Notes: generated by a model not told the origin, from the sequence alone. Numbered from the stretch's first letter, positions 47,828 through 58,092 are shown. The stretch is DNA of 64,000 bases from Stenotrophomonas maltophilia (GCF_039555535.1 NZ_CP154630.1:4601001-4665000); one strand, 5' to 3'. Made by a program: numbers and translations.

Positions 47828-49198
47828 TTACAGCAGGGTGCCGTGCAGGATCATCGCGGCGATACTGAAATAGATCACCAGGCCGGTCACGTCCACCAGG
47901 GTAGCCACGAACGGGGCCGAGGCACTGGCCGGGTCGAAGCCGAGGCGCTTGAGGATGAACGGCAGCATCGAACCGGACAGCGAGCCGAAGGTGACGATGC
48001 CGACCAGCGCCGCGCCGATGGTGATCGCCAGCAGGATCCAGTGCTCGCCATAATCATGCAGGCCGCCGAGCTGCCAGATCACGATGCGCACGATCGCCAG
48101 GCAGCCGAGGATGGCGCCCAGCACCATGCCGGTGGGGATCTCGCGGATGGCCACCTTCCACCAGTCGCGCAGGCGCAGTTCGCGCAGCGCCAGGCTGCGG
48201 ATCAGCAGCGAGGTGGCCTGCGAGCCGGAGTTGCCGCCGGAACTCATGATCAGCGGAATGAACAGGGTCAGCACCACCGCGCGCGCCAGTTCGTCCTCGT
48301 AGTGCTGCATCGCGCTGGCGGTCAGCATCTCGCCCAGGAACAGCACGCTCAACCAGCCGGCGCGCTTGCGCAGCATCTCGAAGAAGCCGATCTGCATGTA
48401 CGGCTTGTCCAGCGCTTCCATGCCGCCGAACTTGTGCGCGTCCTCGGTGGATTCCTCGATCAGCGCATCCAGTACGTCATCGACGGTGACGATGCCAAGC
48501 ATCTGCTGCTGCGCATCGACCACCGGGATCGCCAGCAGGTCGTGGCGACGGATCAGCCGTGCCACTTCTTCCTGGTCCAACAGCGCGTCCACCGTGACCG
48601 GCGGATTGACCTGGGCCACGTCCAGGATCGACTCCTCCGGCAGGCCGGTGATCAACCGGCGCATGGTCACCACCTGCTGCAGCTGCTGGGTGGCCGGGTC
48701 CAGCACGTAGATCGCGTACACCGTCTCGCGGGTGCGCTCGACCTGGCGGATGTGCTGCAGGGTCTGCGCAACGGTCCAGCTGGCGGGCACGGCCACGTAC
48801 TCGGTGGTCATCAGCGCACCGGCGGTGTTCGGCGGATAGCTGAGCAGCTTCTGGATGGTCTGGCGGGCATCGGTACCGAGCAGCGGGATCAGCCGTGCGC
48901 GTTCTTCTTCGTCCAGCTCGTGGACGATGTCGGTGGCCCGGTCATCAGCCATCAGCCCGAGCAGTGCGGCGGCGCGGGCCGGCGGCAATGCGGCCACCAG
49001 CTCGCCGCTGCGGTGCAGCTCCGGCGCTTCCAGCATCTTGACCGCACGCGGCAACGGCAGCGCAGCCAGCGTTTCCGCGGCGCGCACCAGTTCCAGCGTG
49101 TTGAGGAATTCCACCGCGTCGGCGGTGTTGTAGTTCGCCAGCGGCGCGGCCAGGGCGGCGGCATCGGCCACCGGGCGCAGCAATTGCTTCTGGTTCAT
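47828..49198 (-). CDS. mgtE: Magnesium transporter MgtE
   Basis: 456 residues from ATG 49198. N-terminal MgtE_N superhelix (about 20-125), paired CBS domains (about 130-255, with PVTVDALLDQEEVARLIRRHDLLAIPVVDAQ and MLGIVTVDDVLDALIEE), plug helix, and five membrane helices (about 285-455). The pore motif is LIMSSGGNSGSQATSLLIRSL. Cytosolic Mg2+ binds the N/CBS domains and closes the channel. Start preferred over an upstream frame because the alternative lies in the leader hairpin. Confidence 0.95.
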   Translation of the reverse strand: MNQKQLLRPVADAAALAAPLANYNTADAVEFLNTLELVRAAETLAALPLPRAVKMLEAPELHRSGELVAALPPARAAALLGLMADDRATDIVHELDEEERARLIPLLGTDARQTIQKLLSYPPNTAGALMTTEYVAVPASWTVAQTLQHIRQVERTRETVYAIYVLDPATQQLQQVVTMRRLITGLPEESILDVAQVNPPVTVDALLDQEEVARLIRRHDLLAIPVVDAQQQMLGIVTVDDVLDALIEESTEDAHKFGGMEALDKPYMQIGFFEMLRKRAGWLSVLFLGEMLTASAMQHYEDELARAVVLTLFIPLIMSSGGNSGSQATSLLIRSLALRELRLRDWWKVAIREIPTGMVLGAILGCLAIVRIVIWQLGGLHDYGEHWILLAITIGAALVGIVTFGSLSGSMLPFILKRLGFDPASASAPFVATLVDVTGLVIYFSIAAMILHGTLL

Positions 49199-49200
49199 CG

Positions 49201-49249
49201 GGTTTGCCTTGTGGGGTGCGACCTCGCGCAACGCCAACGCAGGCAAACC
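49201..49249 (-). promoter_or_regulatory. Possible RNA switch stem next to the mgtE start
   Basis: In the mgtE mRNA, GGTTTGCCT (49249-49241) pairs perfectly with AGGCAAACC (49209-49201), enclosing a 31-base loop. The 3' arm contains AAGG, the only ribosome-binding-like sequence, two bases of CG before the AUG. Closing the stem would hide it. The rest of the 344-base region up to the Kef start (49250-49542) shows no gene or known motif. Confidence 0.45.
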
Positions 49250-49542
49250 GTCCCGATGTCAGGCGGTGGCCATCGCTGGCGTCGAACGAGGTCGACTTCT
49301 ACTGTCGCTGGACATGGGTTGGGGACTCCGGGATGCGTGTACTGGCGGACGCGCCGCCAGCGGCGGGCAGTCTGGACCCGTGGGCCATGCAGGTCAACCC
49401 GGTCCCGCAACGGCAGCACCCTGCCCCGCAGGTTGTTCTCGTGCGTACACAGACCGGCGCGCATAATGGCGCGGTGGTGTTCGCCACGCTTTCTCCACCC
49501 GAACGGACGCACAGCGGGCTCCCCCGATGACCAGGTATTCCC

Positions 49543-51321
49543 ATGCATAGCGGTGGTCTGGAACTGGCCCTGGTGCTGCTGCTGGCGGCGGTCATCGCCG
49601 TGCCGGTGTTCAAGAAATTCGGCTTCGGCGCGGTGCTGGGCTATCTGGCGGCCGGCGTGGTGCTGGGCCCGGACGGGCTGGGCTTCGTGCAGGACGCCGA
49701 CCGCATCCTTGGCGCCGCCGAGATCGGCGTGGTGATGCTGCTGTTCGTGATCGGACTGGAGCTGTCGCCGGCACGCCTGAAGGTGATGCGGCGCTCGGTG
49801 TTCGGTGCCGGTGCGGCGCAGGTGGCGCTGTCCGGGCTGGTGCTGGGCGGCCTGCTGCTGCTCGACCACTTCCAGTGGAAGAGCGCACTGGTGGTGGGTG
49901 TGGCGCTGGCGCTGTCATCCACGGCGGTGGGCCTGCAGCTGCTGTCCGAGCACAAGGCGATCAACAGCGACCACGGCCGGTTGGGCTTTGCCATCCTGCT
50001 GTTCCAGGACCTGATCGCGATCCCGCTGCTGGCGGCCATTCCGCTGCTGGGCGGGGTCAAGAATGAAACCCTGCGCTGGGAAGATGCGGCCGTCGCGCTG
50101 GGTGCGCTGGCGGTGGTGATCCTGTGCGGGCGGCCGGTGCTGCGCCGGGTGTTCAGCACCATTGCCCGCACCCGCAGCCCGGAAGTGTTCACCGCCACCG
50201 CGTTGCTGGTGGTGCTGGGCACCGCCTGGTTCATGCAGGAAGCCGGCCTCAGCCCCAGCCTCGGTGCCTTCCTGGCCGGCGTGCTGCTGTCCGACTCGGA
50301 GTTCCGGCACGAACTGGAATCGCAGATCGAACCATTCAAGGGCCTGCTGCTCGGCCTGTTCTTCATCGCGGTGGGCATGGGCATCGACCTGGACCGCATT
50401 GCCGCCGAGCCCTGGCTGATTGCCGCGGGTGTCGGCATCCTGCTGGTGGTCAAGTTCAGCCTGCTCTACGCGGTTGGCCGCGTCGCCCGGCTCAGCCCGC
50501 GGCAATCGCTGCTGCTGGGCAGCGTGCTGTGGCTGGGCGGCGAGTTCGCCTTCGTGGTGTTCAACGAGGCGCAGCGCGCGCACCTGCTGGGCAACGCCAA
50601 CCACGACCGGCTGGTGGCGATCGTCGGCCTGTCGATGGCGATCACGCCGCTGTTGATGATTGCGCTGTTGAAACTGCTCGGCCAGGAGAAAGCCGCGCCG
50701 CGCGAGCCGGCCGACGCCGACAAGGTGGCACCGGACAACCGGCCGAAGGTACTGATCGCAGGCATGGGCCGCTTCGGCCAGGTGATCGCGCGCCTGCTGA
50801 CCGCGCAGAAGGTACCGTTCGTGGCGCTGGAGGCGAACCCGGATACCGTGGCCGACCTGCGCCGCTTCGGCAACCAGCTGTATTACGGCGACCCGACCCG
50901 GCCGGAGATGCTGCGCGCGGCCGGCGGCGAGCACATCGATGTGTTCGTGATCACCGTGGACGACCCGGAAACCAACCTGCGTGCGGTGCGCATGGTGCGC
51001 CGGCTGTATCCGGACGCGACGGTGCTGGCGCGTGCGCGCAACCGCCAGCATGCGTGGCGGTTGATGGACATGTCGGCCGAGCCGTTCCGCGAGGTGTTCG
51101 GCACCAGCCTGGAGATGAGCGGCCGCGTGCTGACCGCGCTGGGCATTGCGCCGAACGTGGCCGAGCGCCACGTGCAGCGTTTCCGCGAGCACGACGAACA
51201 GCTGCTGCGCGACCAGTACCTGGTCTACGACGACGAGGCGGCGGTGATCCAGACCTCGCGCGATGCGCGCAACGACCTGATGCACCTGTTCGAGGCCGAC
51301 GCGGAAAGCGACGACAAGTAG
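49543..51321 (+). CDS. Kef-type monovalent cation:proton antiporter (CPA2)
   Basis: 592 residues. N-terminal Na_H_Exchanger domain with about 12 helices (1-380; QDLIAIPLLAAIPLLGG holds the conserved acidic residue, GAFLAGVLLSDSEFRHE is typical of KefB/KefC), then a linker and an RCK/TrkA-N domain (about 405-520: PKVLIAGMGRFGQVIARLLTAQKVPFVALEANPD). The C-terminus is helical and acidic. It exchanges K+ or Na+ for H+ under ligand control. The true KefB and KefC need a KefG/F partner, absent here. TAG stop is inside a SMAG GTAG. Confidence 0.92.
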   Translation: MHSGGLELALVLLLAAVIAVPVFKKFGFGAVLGYLAAGVVLGPDGLGFVQDADRILGAAEIGVVMLLFVIGLELSPARLKVMRRSVFGAGAAQVALSGLVLGGLLLLDHFQWKSALVVGVALALSSTAVGLQLLSEHKAINSDHGRLGFAILLFQDLIAIPLLAAIPLLGGVKNETLRWEDAAVALGALAVVILCGRPVLRRVFSTIARTRSPEVFTATALLVVLGTAWFMQEAGLSPSLGAFLAGVLLSDSEFRHELESQIEPFKGLLLGLFFIAVGMGIDLDRIAAEPWLIAAGVGILLVVKFSLLYAVGRVARLSPRQSLLLGSVLWLGGEFAFVVFNEAQRAHLLGNANHDRLVAIVGLSMAITPLLMIALLKLLGQEKAAPREPADADKVAPDNRPKVLIAGMGRFGQVIARLLTAQKVPFVALEANPDTVADLRRFGNQLYYGDPTRPEMLRAAGGEHIDVFVITVDDPETNLRAVRMVRRLYPDATVLARARNRQHAWRLMDMSAEPFREVFGTSLEMSGRVLTALGIAPNVAERHVQRFREHDEQLLRDQYLVYDDEAAVIQTSRDARNDLMHLFEADAESDDK

Positions 51322-51343
51322 GCGTGCCGGCCAGCGGTCGGCA
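51318..51343 (+). repeat. SMAG palindrome containing the antiporter stop
   Basis: GTAG at 51318-51321 is followed by GTGCCGGCC-agc-GGTCGGCAC (51324-51343). The antiporter's TAG stop is 51319-51321. Confidence 0.8.
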
Positions 51344-51371
51344 CCCACCCGAGACCGGATCCCAAAGTCTT

Positions 51372-51410
51372 GGGGTCAGAGCCCTTTCCGTTGGAAAGGG
51401 ATCCGACCCC
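51372..51410. repeat. GGGGTCAGA-type palindrome, copy E
   Basis: GGGGTCAGAGCCCTTTCC-gtt-GGAAAGGGATCCGACCCC. Two mismatched positions inside the stem keep it distinct from copy D. Confidence 0.9.
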
Positions 51411-51416
51411 GGATCC

Positions 51417-54400
51417 TCAGCCGTTGTCGCGCAGGAACCGCGCCATCGACGAGACACCCGGCACGCGCGGTTCGAACTCGCCGGCCACATCGATGAAGCC
51501 CCGCATCACCGCGATCTCGCGCGGGCTGCGGTTGAGGCTGTCGCGCACTTCCGGATCGGCGCCAGCGCGCAGCAGGCGCTGCACCAGCAGCGGCAGGCCA
51601 TGCAGCGCCGCCAGGTGCAGTGGACCGAAGCCGCGCGGGTCGCGCACGTCCAAGCTCACGTCTTCGTCCAGCAGGCGTTCCGCCGCGGCCATCACCACCT
51701 GCTCGTCGCAGGCGGTCCCGGGCTCGGCGCGGGCGCCCAGCAGCAGCAGCAGCGGCGTGACCGAACCGGCCGCGGCCTGGTCCGGTTCTGCACCGGCCAG
51801 CAGCAGGGTGTCGAGCAGCGCGAGCAGGCGCGAACGGTCGCGGGCACTGAAGCCGTACAGCGCGGCACAGTGCAGCGGGCCCAGCTGCTGCGCGTCACCT
51901 GCGTGCACGTCGGCACCGGCAGTGAGCAGGCGCGCGACGATGTCCGGCAGGCCCAGCGCAGAGGCCAGCATCAACACGGTCACTCCGCCCGGCAGGCGGT
52001 GTTCCAGCTTGGCGCCGGCGTCGAGCAGGGCCGAAACGATATCCACCTGGCGCATGCTGACCGCCGCCGACAGCGGCGTGGCACCACTGGCCGCAGCGTG
52101 CTGCGGATCGGCACCACGCGCCAGCAGCAGGTCGGTCACCGCCAGATGGCCGCCACCGGCGGCGCGCAGCAGCGCGGTGCAGCCCTGTGCATCGACCGCA
52201 TCAACGGCAAAGCCCAGATCGATCAGGCGGCGCACCGCATCGACGTCACCGGCCATTGCGGCGGCCGGCAGATCGGCCTCGCGCAGGGTGCGGCGCGGCA
52301 ACGGCCACACCCGCCAGTCCAGCCAGTCGGCCAGATCGCCGCGGCCAATCGACAGCGCCACGCCCAGCGGCGTCTGGCCATCGGCGGCGCGGGCTTCCGG
52401 CGAGGCGCCGTGCTGCACCAGCAGCTTCAGCGCACCTTCGCGGGCCAGCGCAGTGGCCAGATGCAATGCGGTCATGCCGTGGCTGTCGCGCGCTTCGCGA
52501 TCCACGCCCGCCTTCAGCAGGGCCTGCTGCAGGCGCAGCCAGCCCAGGCGCACCGCCAGCGAAAGCGGCGGATCACCGGCCGGCGAAGCTGCGAACGGAT
52601 CGGCGCCACGCTCCAGCAGTTCCAGCGCCAGCTGTTCCAGGCCGCGCGCCGCCTGGTCGTGCTGGGCGCAGGCGGCAAGGAAGCGCGCCAGGCCGCCACG
52701 GCCGGCCGGCGACAGGCCACGCTGCAACATCACCTGCAGCGCCGGCACCGCATCGATGCCGCGCGACAGCAGGGCGAACATCGGCGTATCGGAACAGGCG
52801 TCGCGCACGTAGGGATCGGCGCCGTGGCCCAGCAGCCAATCAACCGCGCGCGGCTCCAGCGCCAGTTCCGGATCGAGCAGCAGGCCACCCAGTTCTTCCG
52901 GCTGGCACAGCTTGGCCAGCGCGGCCATGCCTTCGGTGTTGCCGAAGCCCAGCGCTTCGCGCAGCAGGGTCAGCGGCGGGCGGTCCGGCAGCAGGCCACT
53001 GGCACCGGCGGCTTCGCCACGCTCGGCCAGGCCGTCACTGACCGCGGCCGGCAACGGATAGGAGGGATCCAGCAGCGCGACGATCGCCCAGCGGCCGGCT
53101 TCGGCAGCGTAGTCCACCGCGCGGCGACCGACCGGATCGGTCGCGTCGGCGGCGATGCCCAGCTCCACCAGGCGCTTGATCAGCAACGGCGAGACATCCT
53201 CGGCCATCACCGCCAGCTGCACCGCGTTGCGGCCTTCGCCGTCAACGGCAACCAGGTCCGGCTTGTGCGGCAGCAGGTGTTCGACCACCGCGGCACGCCC
53301 GGCACGGGCGGCTTCCAGCCAGGGCGTGCGCCCCAGTGCATCGCGCGCTTCCAGGTTGGCACCGGCGGCCAACAGCACGCCGATGATCTCCACATGCCCG
53401 GCCAGCGCCGCCTCGTGCAGCGCGCTGCGGCGCTGGCGGTCGCGGGCGTCGGCACGTGCCTTGTGCTTGAGCAGCAGCTGCACGCCAGCCGGATCGTCGT
53501 CTTCGGTGGCAGCGGCGGCCAGGAGCACCGGGGTGCCCTCTGCCGGTTCGCTGCGTGCACCGCGTTCGAGCAGGAAGCGGGCCAGGCGCCAGTTGCCAAC
53601 CTGGCAGGCCACCGCCAGCGGCGACCAGCCATCGCGGTTCAGCGCGTCGACTTCGGCGGCGGCATCGCGCAGCAGCGCGGCCACACCCGGGTCGGAACTG
53701 CGCGCGGCATGGTGCAGCGGCGTATTGCCATCGCTGTCGGTAGCACGCGAGTCGGCACCGTTGGCGAGCAGGGTCATCACCGCTTCGGGGCGGCCATGCC
53801 AGCTGTCACGCGTGGCGGCCAGCAACGGCGTCATGCCGCGGTGCGGCGCGTTCACGTCAACGCCGCGGGCGATCAGTTCGCGCAGCAGGCGCAGGTCCGG
53901 CAACACCGCGGCCAGCACTGCCAGGCTGCGCTGGTCGCGCCAGTTCGGGTCGGGCAGCGCATACGGATCGGCGCCGGCCTGCAGCAGCTGCAGGCCACGG
54001 TCGATGCGGCCATGGCGGGCGGCTTCATACAGTGCCGGGGTCAGCTCCTGCGGTGCCATCGCCTCCAGCGGCGCGGTCTCGGCCGCGGCGGCGAACATCG
54101 GTTCGTGTTCGTGGCTGGACGTCGCCAATGGGCTGGAGCGCAACGCCACCAGCGGCGCCGGCTTGACCCGCTGCAGCAGCAGATGCAGCAGCGGTGACAG
54201 CAGCACCACCGCCAGCGCGGTGGGCCAGCGTGCGCTTTCCGGCAGCAGGCCCGGCCAGGCGGGCAGCACCACCAGCGCGGCCAGCGCGATCACCAGCGCG
54301 GCCACGCCAAGACCGCGCCAGGCGGTCAGGTCGCGACCGGCCAGCGCCTGCCAATGGTGGGCCAGGCTGCCATCAAGCCGTTCGACATCGTTCCACAACG

Positions 54401-54755
54401 GCCAGGTGCGCCAGGCCGCGAGCAGGCCGGCACTGACCAGCACGCTCAGGCCCAGCACCGCCGCAAGGCTGCCGCTGTCACGCAGTGCGGCCAGCGGCCA
54501 GGCCAGCAGCAGCGCCAGCAACACCGGCGCCGCCGACCACAACGCCAGCAGCGCCGGCAGGTCCTGGCGTGCAACCACCTTCAACGGCAGCAGCGCGCGG
54601 CTGCGCCGCCACCACGACACGCCCAGCGCGAACACCGGTTGTGCCAATGCGGCAAGGACGGCACCGGCAACGCCGCCCACGGCAGCGCCCAGCGCCAGCA
54701 GGGCGCCGGCAGCGAAGGCGATCGACAGGGCGCGCGGACGGGAGGCGTCAGTCAT
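51417..54755 (-). CDS. Very large membrane-anchored ankyrin-repeat protein
   Basis: 1112 residues. Residues 1-200 contain six to seven hydrophobic segments ([46 protein letters not shown] etc.). From about 235 to 1105 there are more than 20 ankyrin repeats (G-x-T-P-L-H-x-A-A forms such as [45 protein letters not shown]). It is one of the largest genes here and ends [11 protein letters not shown]. No enzyme domain is seen. Probably a scaffold presenting a long protein-binding solenoid on the cytoplasmic side. Ankyrin arrays also occur in effectors, but there is no secretion signal. The gene overlaps ycgL by eight bases. Confidence 0.9.
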   Translation of the reverse strand: MTDASRPRALSIAFAAGALLALGAAVGGVAGAVLAALAQPVFALGVSWWRRSRALLPLKVVARQDLPALLALWSAAPVLLALLLAWPLAALRDSGSLAAVLGLSVLVSAGLLAAWRTWPLWNDVERLDGSLAHHWQALAGRDLTAWRGLGVAALVIALAALVVLPAWPGLLPESARWPTALAVVLLSPLLHLLLQRVKPAPLVALRSSPLATSSHEHEPMFAAAAETAPLEAMAPQELTPALYEAARHGRIDRGLQLLQAGADPYALPDPNWRDQRSLAVLAAVLPDLRLLRELIARGVDVNAPHRGMTPLLAATRDSWHGRPEAVMTLLANGADSRATDSDGNTPLHHAARSSDPGVAALLRDAAAEVDALNRDGWSPLAVACQVGNWRLARFLLERGARSEPAEGTPVLLAAAATEDDDPAGVQLLLKHKARADARDRQRRSALHEAALAGHVEIIGVLLAAGANLEARDALGRTPWLEAARAGRAAVVEHLLPHKPDLVAVDGEGRNAVQLAVMAEDVSPLLIKRLVELGIAADATDPVGRRAVDYAAEAGRWAIVALLDPSYPLPAAVSDGLAERGEAAGASGLLPDRPPLTLLREALGFGNTEGMAALAKLCQPEELGGLLLDPELALEPRAVDWLLGHGADPYVRDACSDTPMFALLSRGIDAVPALQVMLQRGLSPAGRGGLARFLAACAQHDQAARGLEQLALELLERGADPFAASPAGDPPLSLAVRLGWLRLQQALLKAGVDREARDSHGMTALHLATALAREGALKLLVQHGASPEARAADGQTPLGVALSIGRGDLADWLDWRVWPLPRRTLREADLPAAAMAGDVDAVRRLIDLGFAVDAVDAQGCTALLRAAGGGHLAVTDLLLARGADPQHAAASGATPLSAAVSMRQVDIVSALLDAGAKLEHRLPGGVTVLMLASALGLPDIVARLLTAGADVHAGDAQQLGPLHCAALYGFSARDRSRLLALLDTLLLAGAEPDQAAAGSVTPLLLLLGARAEPGTACDEQVVMAAAERLLDEDVSLDVRDPRGFGPLHLAALHGLPLLVQRLLRAGADPEVRDSLNRSPREIAVMRGFIDVAGEFEPRVPGVSSMARFLRDNG

Positions 54756-55008
54756 AGTGGCGCGGCATCAGGCTGGCCACCGACGGCGGCACCTGCAGGT
54801 AGAACCCGCGCTCGCTCATTTCACTGCGAACCTTGTCCGGGTCGGCCTGGGCCAGGCGGCGCTGGGCATCCAGAGCCACGTCCAGGACGAAAGTGAGCGC
54901 ACCCAGCGAGGTGAGCAGCGGCGCAGGCAGCGCGCTGAAATCATCGCGTCGGGGAACGTAGACGTAGGTGTCAGGCTTGAGTTGGCTTTTATAGACGTAG
55001 GCGTGCAT
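54748..55008 (-). CDS. ycgL: YcgL domain protein (UPF0745)
   Basis: 86 residues: [44 protein letters not shown] and the C-terminal [19 protein letters not shown] match the YcgL family closely (strand order and the ending Y-x-LQ-x-PP). Its stop lies inside the start region of the ankyrin gene, so the two are co-translated. Function unknown; the family is proteobacterial. Confidence 0.9.
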   Translation of the reverse strand: MHAYVYKSQLKPDTYVYVPRRDDFSALPAPLLTSLGALTFVLDVALDAQRRLAQADPDKVRSEMSERGFYLQVPPSVASLMPRHYD

Positions 55009-55168
55009 GTCCGCGGGACGATAACCCGGGAAGAGCCATGATTGTGTCGGAAAGCCGACACCGGGGAAAGCCGTCAGCCGACGATGGCGGCGGGATCAAC
55101 GGCGTTTCCCCGACGGGGTTCAGCAATGTGGCGGCGGCGTTCAGGCAACGCCACCGCCCTGCGGTCGC

Positions 55169-55609
55169 TTACTTGACCTTGGCGTAGGTGCCCTTCAGCG
55201 CCACGCCGGCGACGAAGGTACCGGCCCAGCACTCGTAGTTGGTGCTGCTCTTGAACTCGTTCTTCTTGTAGTAGCTGACGATGTCGACCACCGCGTTTGC
55301 ACCGCGCGACCTGGCGCCATCCTGCAGCGCGCGCAGCGCCGACAGCGCGACCCAGCGGCAGGCTTCGGCGTCGCTCTTGTTGGCGGCATTGGTCTTCTTG
55401 TTGGTCACGTCTTCGCCCAGGCGCTGCTGCACGCCGACCGGCTGGCCGGCCAGGTAGAAGCGCACGCTGCCGTCAATGCCGGCGTCCCTGGCGGCCTGCG
55501 AGCTGACCAGCTCCTGCAGGGACTGCTCGAGGCGGGTATCGCGGGCGGAAGCGGTGGAGGTCAGGGCCAGCAGTGCGGTGGCCGTGGCGATCATCAGGGT
55601 GCGGCGCAT
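55169..55609 (-). CDS. Small exported protein of unknown function
   Basis: 146 residues from ATG 55609 with AAGGAG at -11. Signal peptide MRRTLMIATATALLALTSTASA. Mature region: QSLQELVSSQAARDAGIDGSVRFYLAGQPV, then ARSRGANAVVDIVSYYKKNEFKSSTNYECWAGTFVAGVALKGTYAKVK. The GANAVV unit resembles YbjQ. Similar proteins are sometimes mislabelled as an excinuclease ATPase subunit, which the sequence does not support. Two Cys. It lies just before the aryl-polyene operon's last gene but with a 62-base gap. Confidence 0.75.
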   Translation of the reverse strand: MRRTLMIATATALLALTSTASARDTRLEQSLQELVSSQAARDAGIDGSVRFYLAGQPVGVQQRLGEDVTNKKTNAANKSDAEACRWVALSALRALQDGARSRGANAVVDIVSYYKKNEFKSSTNYECWAGTFVAGVALKGTYAKVK

Positions 55610-55671
55610 CGGAACATCTCCTTGTCGAGGGTGCGGGTGGGTTGCGGAAAAAGGCGGGATGGGACGGCGGA

Positions 55672-56909
55672 TCATTCGCTCCAGCGGCGGAACACCAGCG
55701 AGGTATTGATGCCGCCGAAGGCGAAGTTGTTGCTCATCACGTACTCGGCCTGCAGTTCGCGGCCCTGCCCGGTGATGAAGTCGAGCTGGCCGCAGCGCGG
55801 ATCGACCTCGGCCAGGTTCAGGGTCGGCGCGAACCAGCCGGCGCGCATCATTTCGATGCTCAGCCAGGCCTCGAACGCACCACAGGCACCGAGCATGTGG
55901 CCGACGTAGCTCTTCAGCGAGCTGATCGGCACGCGGCTTCCGAACACCTGCGCGGTGGCCTGGGTCTCGGCGATGTCGCCGTGATCGGTGGCGGTGCCGT
56001 GGGCATTGACGTAGTCGATCTGCGCCGGCTCCAGGCCTGCATCTTCCAGCGCCAGGCGCATGGCGGTGGCCATGGTGTCGGCGCTGGGCTGGGTGACGTG
56101 CTGGCCATCGCTGTTGGTGCCATACCCGACCACCTCGGCAAGGATGGTGGCGCCGCGTGCCTGCGCGTGCTCCAGGTCTTCCAGGATCAGCGTGCAGGCA
56201 CCCTCGCCCAGCACCAGGCCATCACGGCCGGCATCGAACGGGCGCGGCGTGGTCTGCGCGCGTCGTTGCGCACGCTGGTGGCGAACAGGGTGTCGAACAC
56301 CGCCGCAGCGGTGGCGTCGAGCTGCTCGGCACCGCCGGCGACCATCACCGTCTGCTTGCCGCTGCGGATCGCTTCATAGGCCGCGCCCACGCCCTGACTG
56401 CCCGAGGTGCAGGCGCTGGAGGTGGTGTAGACGCGCCCGGACAGGCCGAAGAACACGCCGATGTTGACCGGCGCGGTGTGGCTCATCATCTTCAGGTAGG
56501 TGGTGGCGCTGATGCCATCGGTGGTGAACTCGTTGAGCATGCGCCCGAACTCACCGGTGGCTTCGTGGCTGCCCGACGAGGAACCGTAGGCCACGCCGGT
56601 GCGGCCGCTGCGCAGCACCGGGTGCTCGTGCAGGCCGGCCTCGCGCAGCGCCACTTCGGTGGCGCGCACCGACATGATCGCCACCTTGCCCATCGAGCGG
56701 GTGGTCTTGCGGTTGTAGTTCGGCGGCAGCTCGAAGTCCTGCGCCGGCGCGGCCAGCTTGGTGTTCAGGCCGGCGTAGACATCCCATTCGGGCATCGTGC
56801 GCACCGCGTTGCGGCAGCTGCGCAGGTGCGCTTCGATGGTCGGCCAGTCATGGCCGAGCGGACTGATCGCGGACGCGCCGGTCACCACTACGCGACGATC
56901 GGCGGCCAT
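55672..56909 (-). pseudogene. apeR: Aryl-polyene beta-ketoacyl-ACP synthase (ApeR position), frameshifted
   Basis: N-terminal part (ATG 56909 onward) has VVVTGASAISPLGHDW, catalytic Cys in YTTSSACTSGSQGVGAAYEA, and ends in a wrong frame after FATSVRNDA. The C-terminal part continues one base out of phase with LGEGACTLILEDLEHAQARG, His in NAHGTATDHGD, His in SSLKSYVGHMLGACG and MSNNFAFGGINTSLVF. One base is missing in the GCGCGC run near 56256-56261 (expected A-P-Q-T-T-P-R-P-F-D). If real, the enzyme is lost. Last of the four KS-DH-KR-KS genes, so named by position. An assembly error is possible. Confidence 0.82.
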
Positions 56910-57640
56910 CAGAGCATGCCTCCGTTCACCGAGATCACCTGGCGGGTGATGTAGCCGGCCGGCTCGGACAGCAGGAACGCCACCGTGGCCGCCACTTCGT
57001 CGGGACGGCCGACACGGCCGGCCGGAATCAGCTTGAGCGCGTGTTCAACCACTTCGTCGTTGAGCATTTCGGTCTCGATCAGGCCCGGGGCCACGCAGTT
57101 GACGGTGATCTGGCGGCTGGCCAGTTCCAGCGCCAGGGCCTTGGTGGCGCCGATGATGCCGGCCTTGGCGGCACTGTAGTTGACCTGCCCGCGGTTGCCG
57201 GCCAGGCCGGACACCGACGACAGGGTGACGATGCGGCCCGGTTTGCGCCGCCGCACCATCGGCATGATCAGCGGATGCAGTACGTTGTAGAAGCCATCCA
57301 GGTTGGTGTGGATGACCTGGTCCCAATCGTCGGCCGACAGTGCCGGGAAGGCGCCATCGCGGGCGATGCCGGCATTGCAGACCACGCCGTAATACGCGCC
57401 GTGCGCTTCGACATCGGCCTCCAGCACGGCGCGTGCGGCCTCTCGATCGGCCACGTCGAACATCAGCACGCGGGCCTGCTGGCCCAATGCGTGGATCTCG
57501 GCCATCACGGCCTGTGCCTCATCCAGGCGGCTGCGGCAATGCACCACCACGTCGAAGCCATCGCGCGCGATGCGCAGCGCAATGGCCCGGCCGATGCCCC
57601 GGCTGGCGCCGGTCACCAGCACACTTCGATTCCCTGTCAT
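56909..57640 (-). CDS. apeQ: 3-ketoacyl-ACP reductase of the aryl-polyene operon
   Basis: 243 residues from ATG 57640. FabG-type SDR: NRSVLVTGASRGIGRAIALRIARDG, NAGIARDG, Ser-Tyr-Lys catalytic set in TLSSVSGLAGNRGQVNYSAAKAGIIGATKALALELA, and C-terminal SEPAGYITRQVISVNGGML. It reduces the ketoacyl-ACP intermediates. Its start overlaps the dehydratase stop (ATGA), and its stop shares one base with the next start. Operon member. Confidence 0.9.
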   Translation of the reverse strand: MTGNRSVLVTGASRGIGRAIALRIARDGFDVVVHCRSRLDEAQAVMAEIHALGQQARVLMFDVADREAARAVLEADVEAHGAYYGVVCNAGIARDGAFPALSADDWDQVIHTNLDGFYNVLHPLIMPMVRRRKPGRIVTLSSVSGLAGNRGQVNYSAAKAGIIGATKALALELASRQITVNCVAPGLIETEMLNDEVVEHALKLIPAGRVGRPDEVAATVAFLLSEPAGYITRQVISVNGGML

Positions 57641-58092
57641 GCCTGTCCACTCTCCAGATAGGCCATCGCATCGGACGGTTCGAACACCGACACGTTGGCT
57701 GTCGCCCATTCGTCCTCGCCCGCCAGGATGCGGCAGGCGAACATCCCCAATCCATTGTCACCCAACAGCTCGCAGCGCGCCTGTACACGCAGTCGCGAGC
57801 CGCTGGGGAAGCTGCTGCGCGCGCTGTTGTAGCGGCGGCTGCCGAGCAGGAAACCGAGCTGCGGCGGCTTGCCGGCCGCACGCGCACGGCAGCCGGCCCA
57901 GGCCGCGATGGCCTGCGCCATGTACTCGATGCCCACCCAAGCCGGCACTTCGTGGTTTTCCACGAACAGGCCGGCCTCGGGCACCACCAGTTCGGCCTCG
58001 ATGGCGTCCTGGTCCCAGTGCGTGATGCGCTCCAGCAGGCACATGTCCTGGCGGTGCGGCACCACCTCTTCAATCGCATACAGCATGTTCAT
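57637..58092 (-). CDS. apeP: 3-hydroxyacyl-ACP dehydratase-like hotdog protein of the aryl-polyene operon
   Basis: 151 residues from ATG 58092 (MNMLYAIEEVVPHRQDMCLLERITHWD). Hotdog fold as in the ApeP/XanX-type dehydratases: PHRQ near the start, ENHEVPAWVGIEYMAQAIAAWAG holding the family's conserved E-Y-M-A-Q helix. It removes water to create the conjugated double bonds. Short overlaps (ATGA) join it to genes on both sides. Confidence 0.85.
   Translation of the reverse strand: MNMLYAIEEVVPHRQDMCLLERITHWDQDAIEAELVVPEAGLFVENHEVPAWVGIEYMAQAIAAWAGCRARAAGKPPQLGFLLGSRRYNSARSSFPSGSRLRVQARCELLGDNGLGMFACRILAGEDEWATANVSVFEPSDAMAYLESGQA

Noticed and set aside
50124..54197. 1357-codon plus-strand open frame across the Kef and ankyrin genes
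   Set aside because: It is antisense to the ankyrin gene and out of frame with the antiporter. The product is Arg/Gln/His-rich low-complexity, as expected from GC-rich codon bias. The ankyrin and antiporter readings have clear domains.
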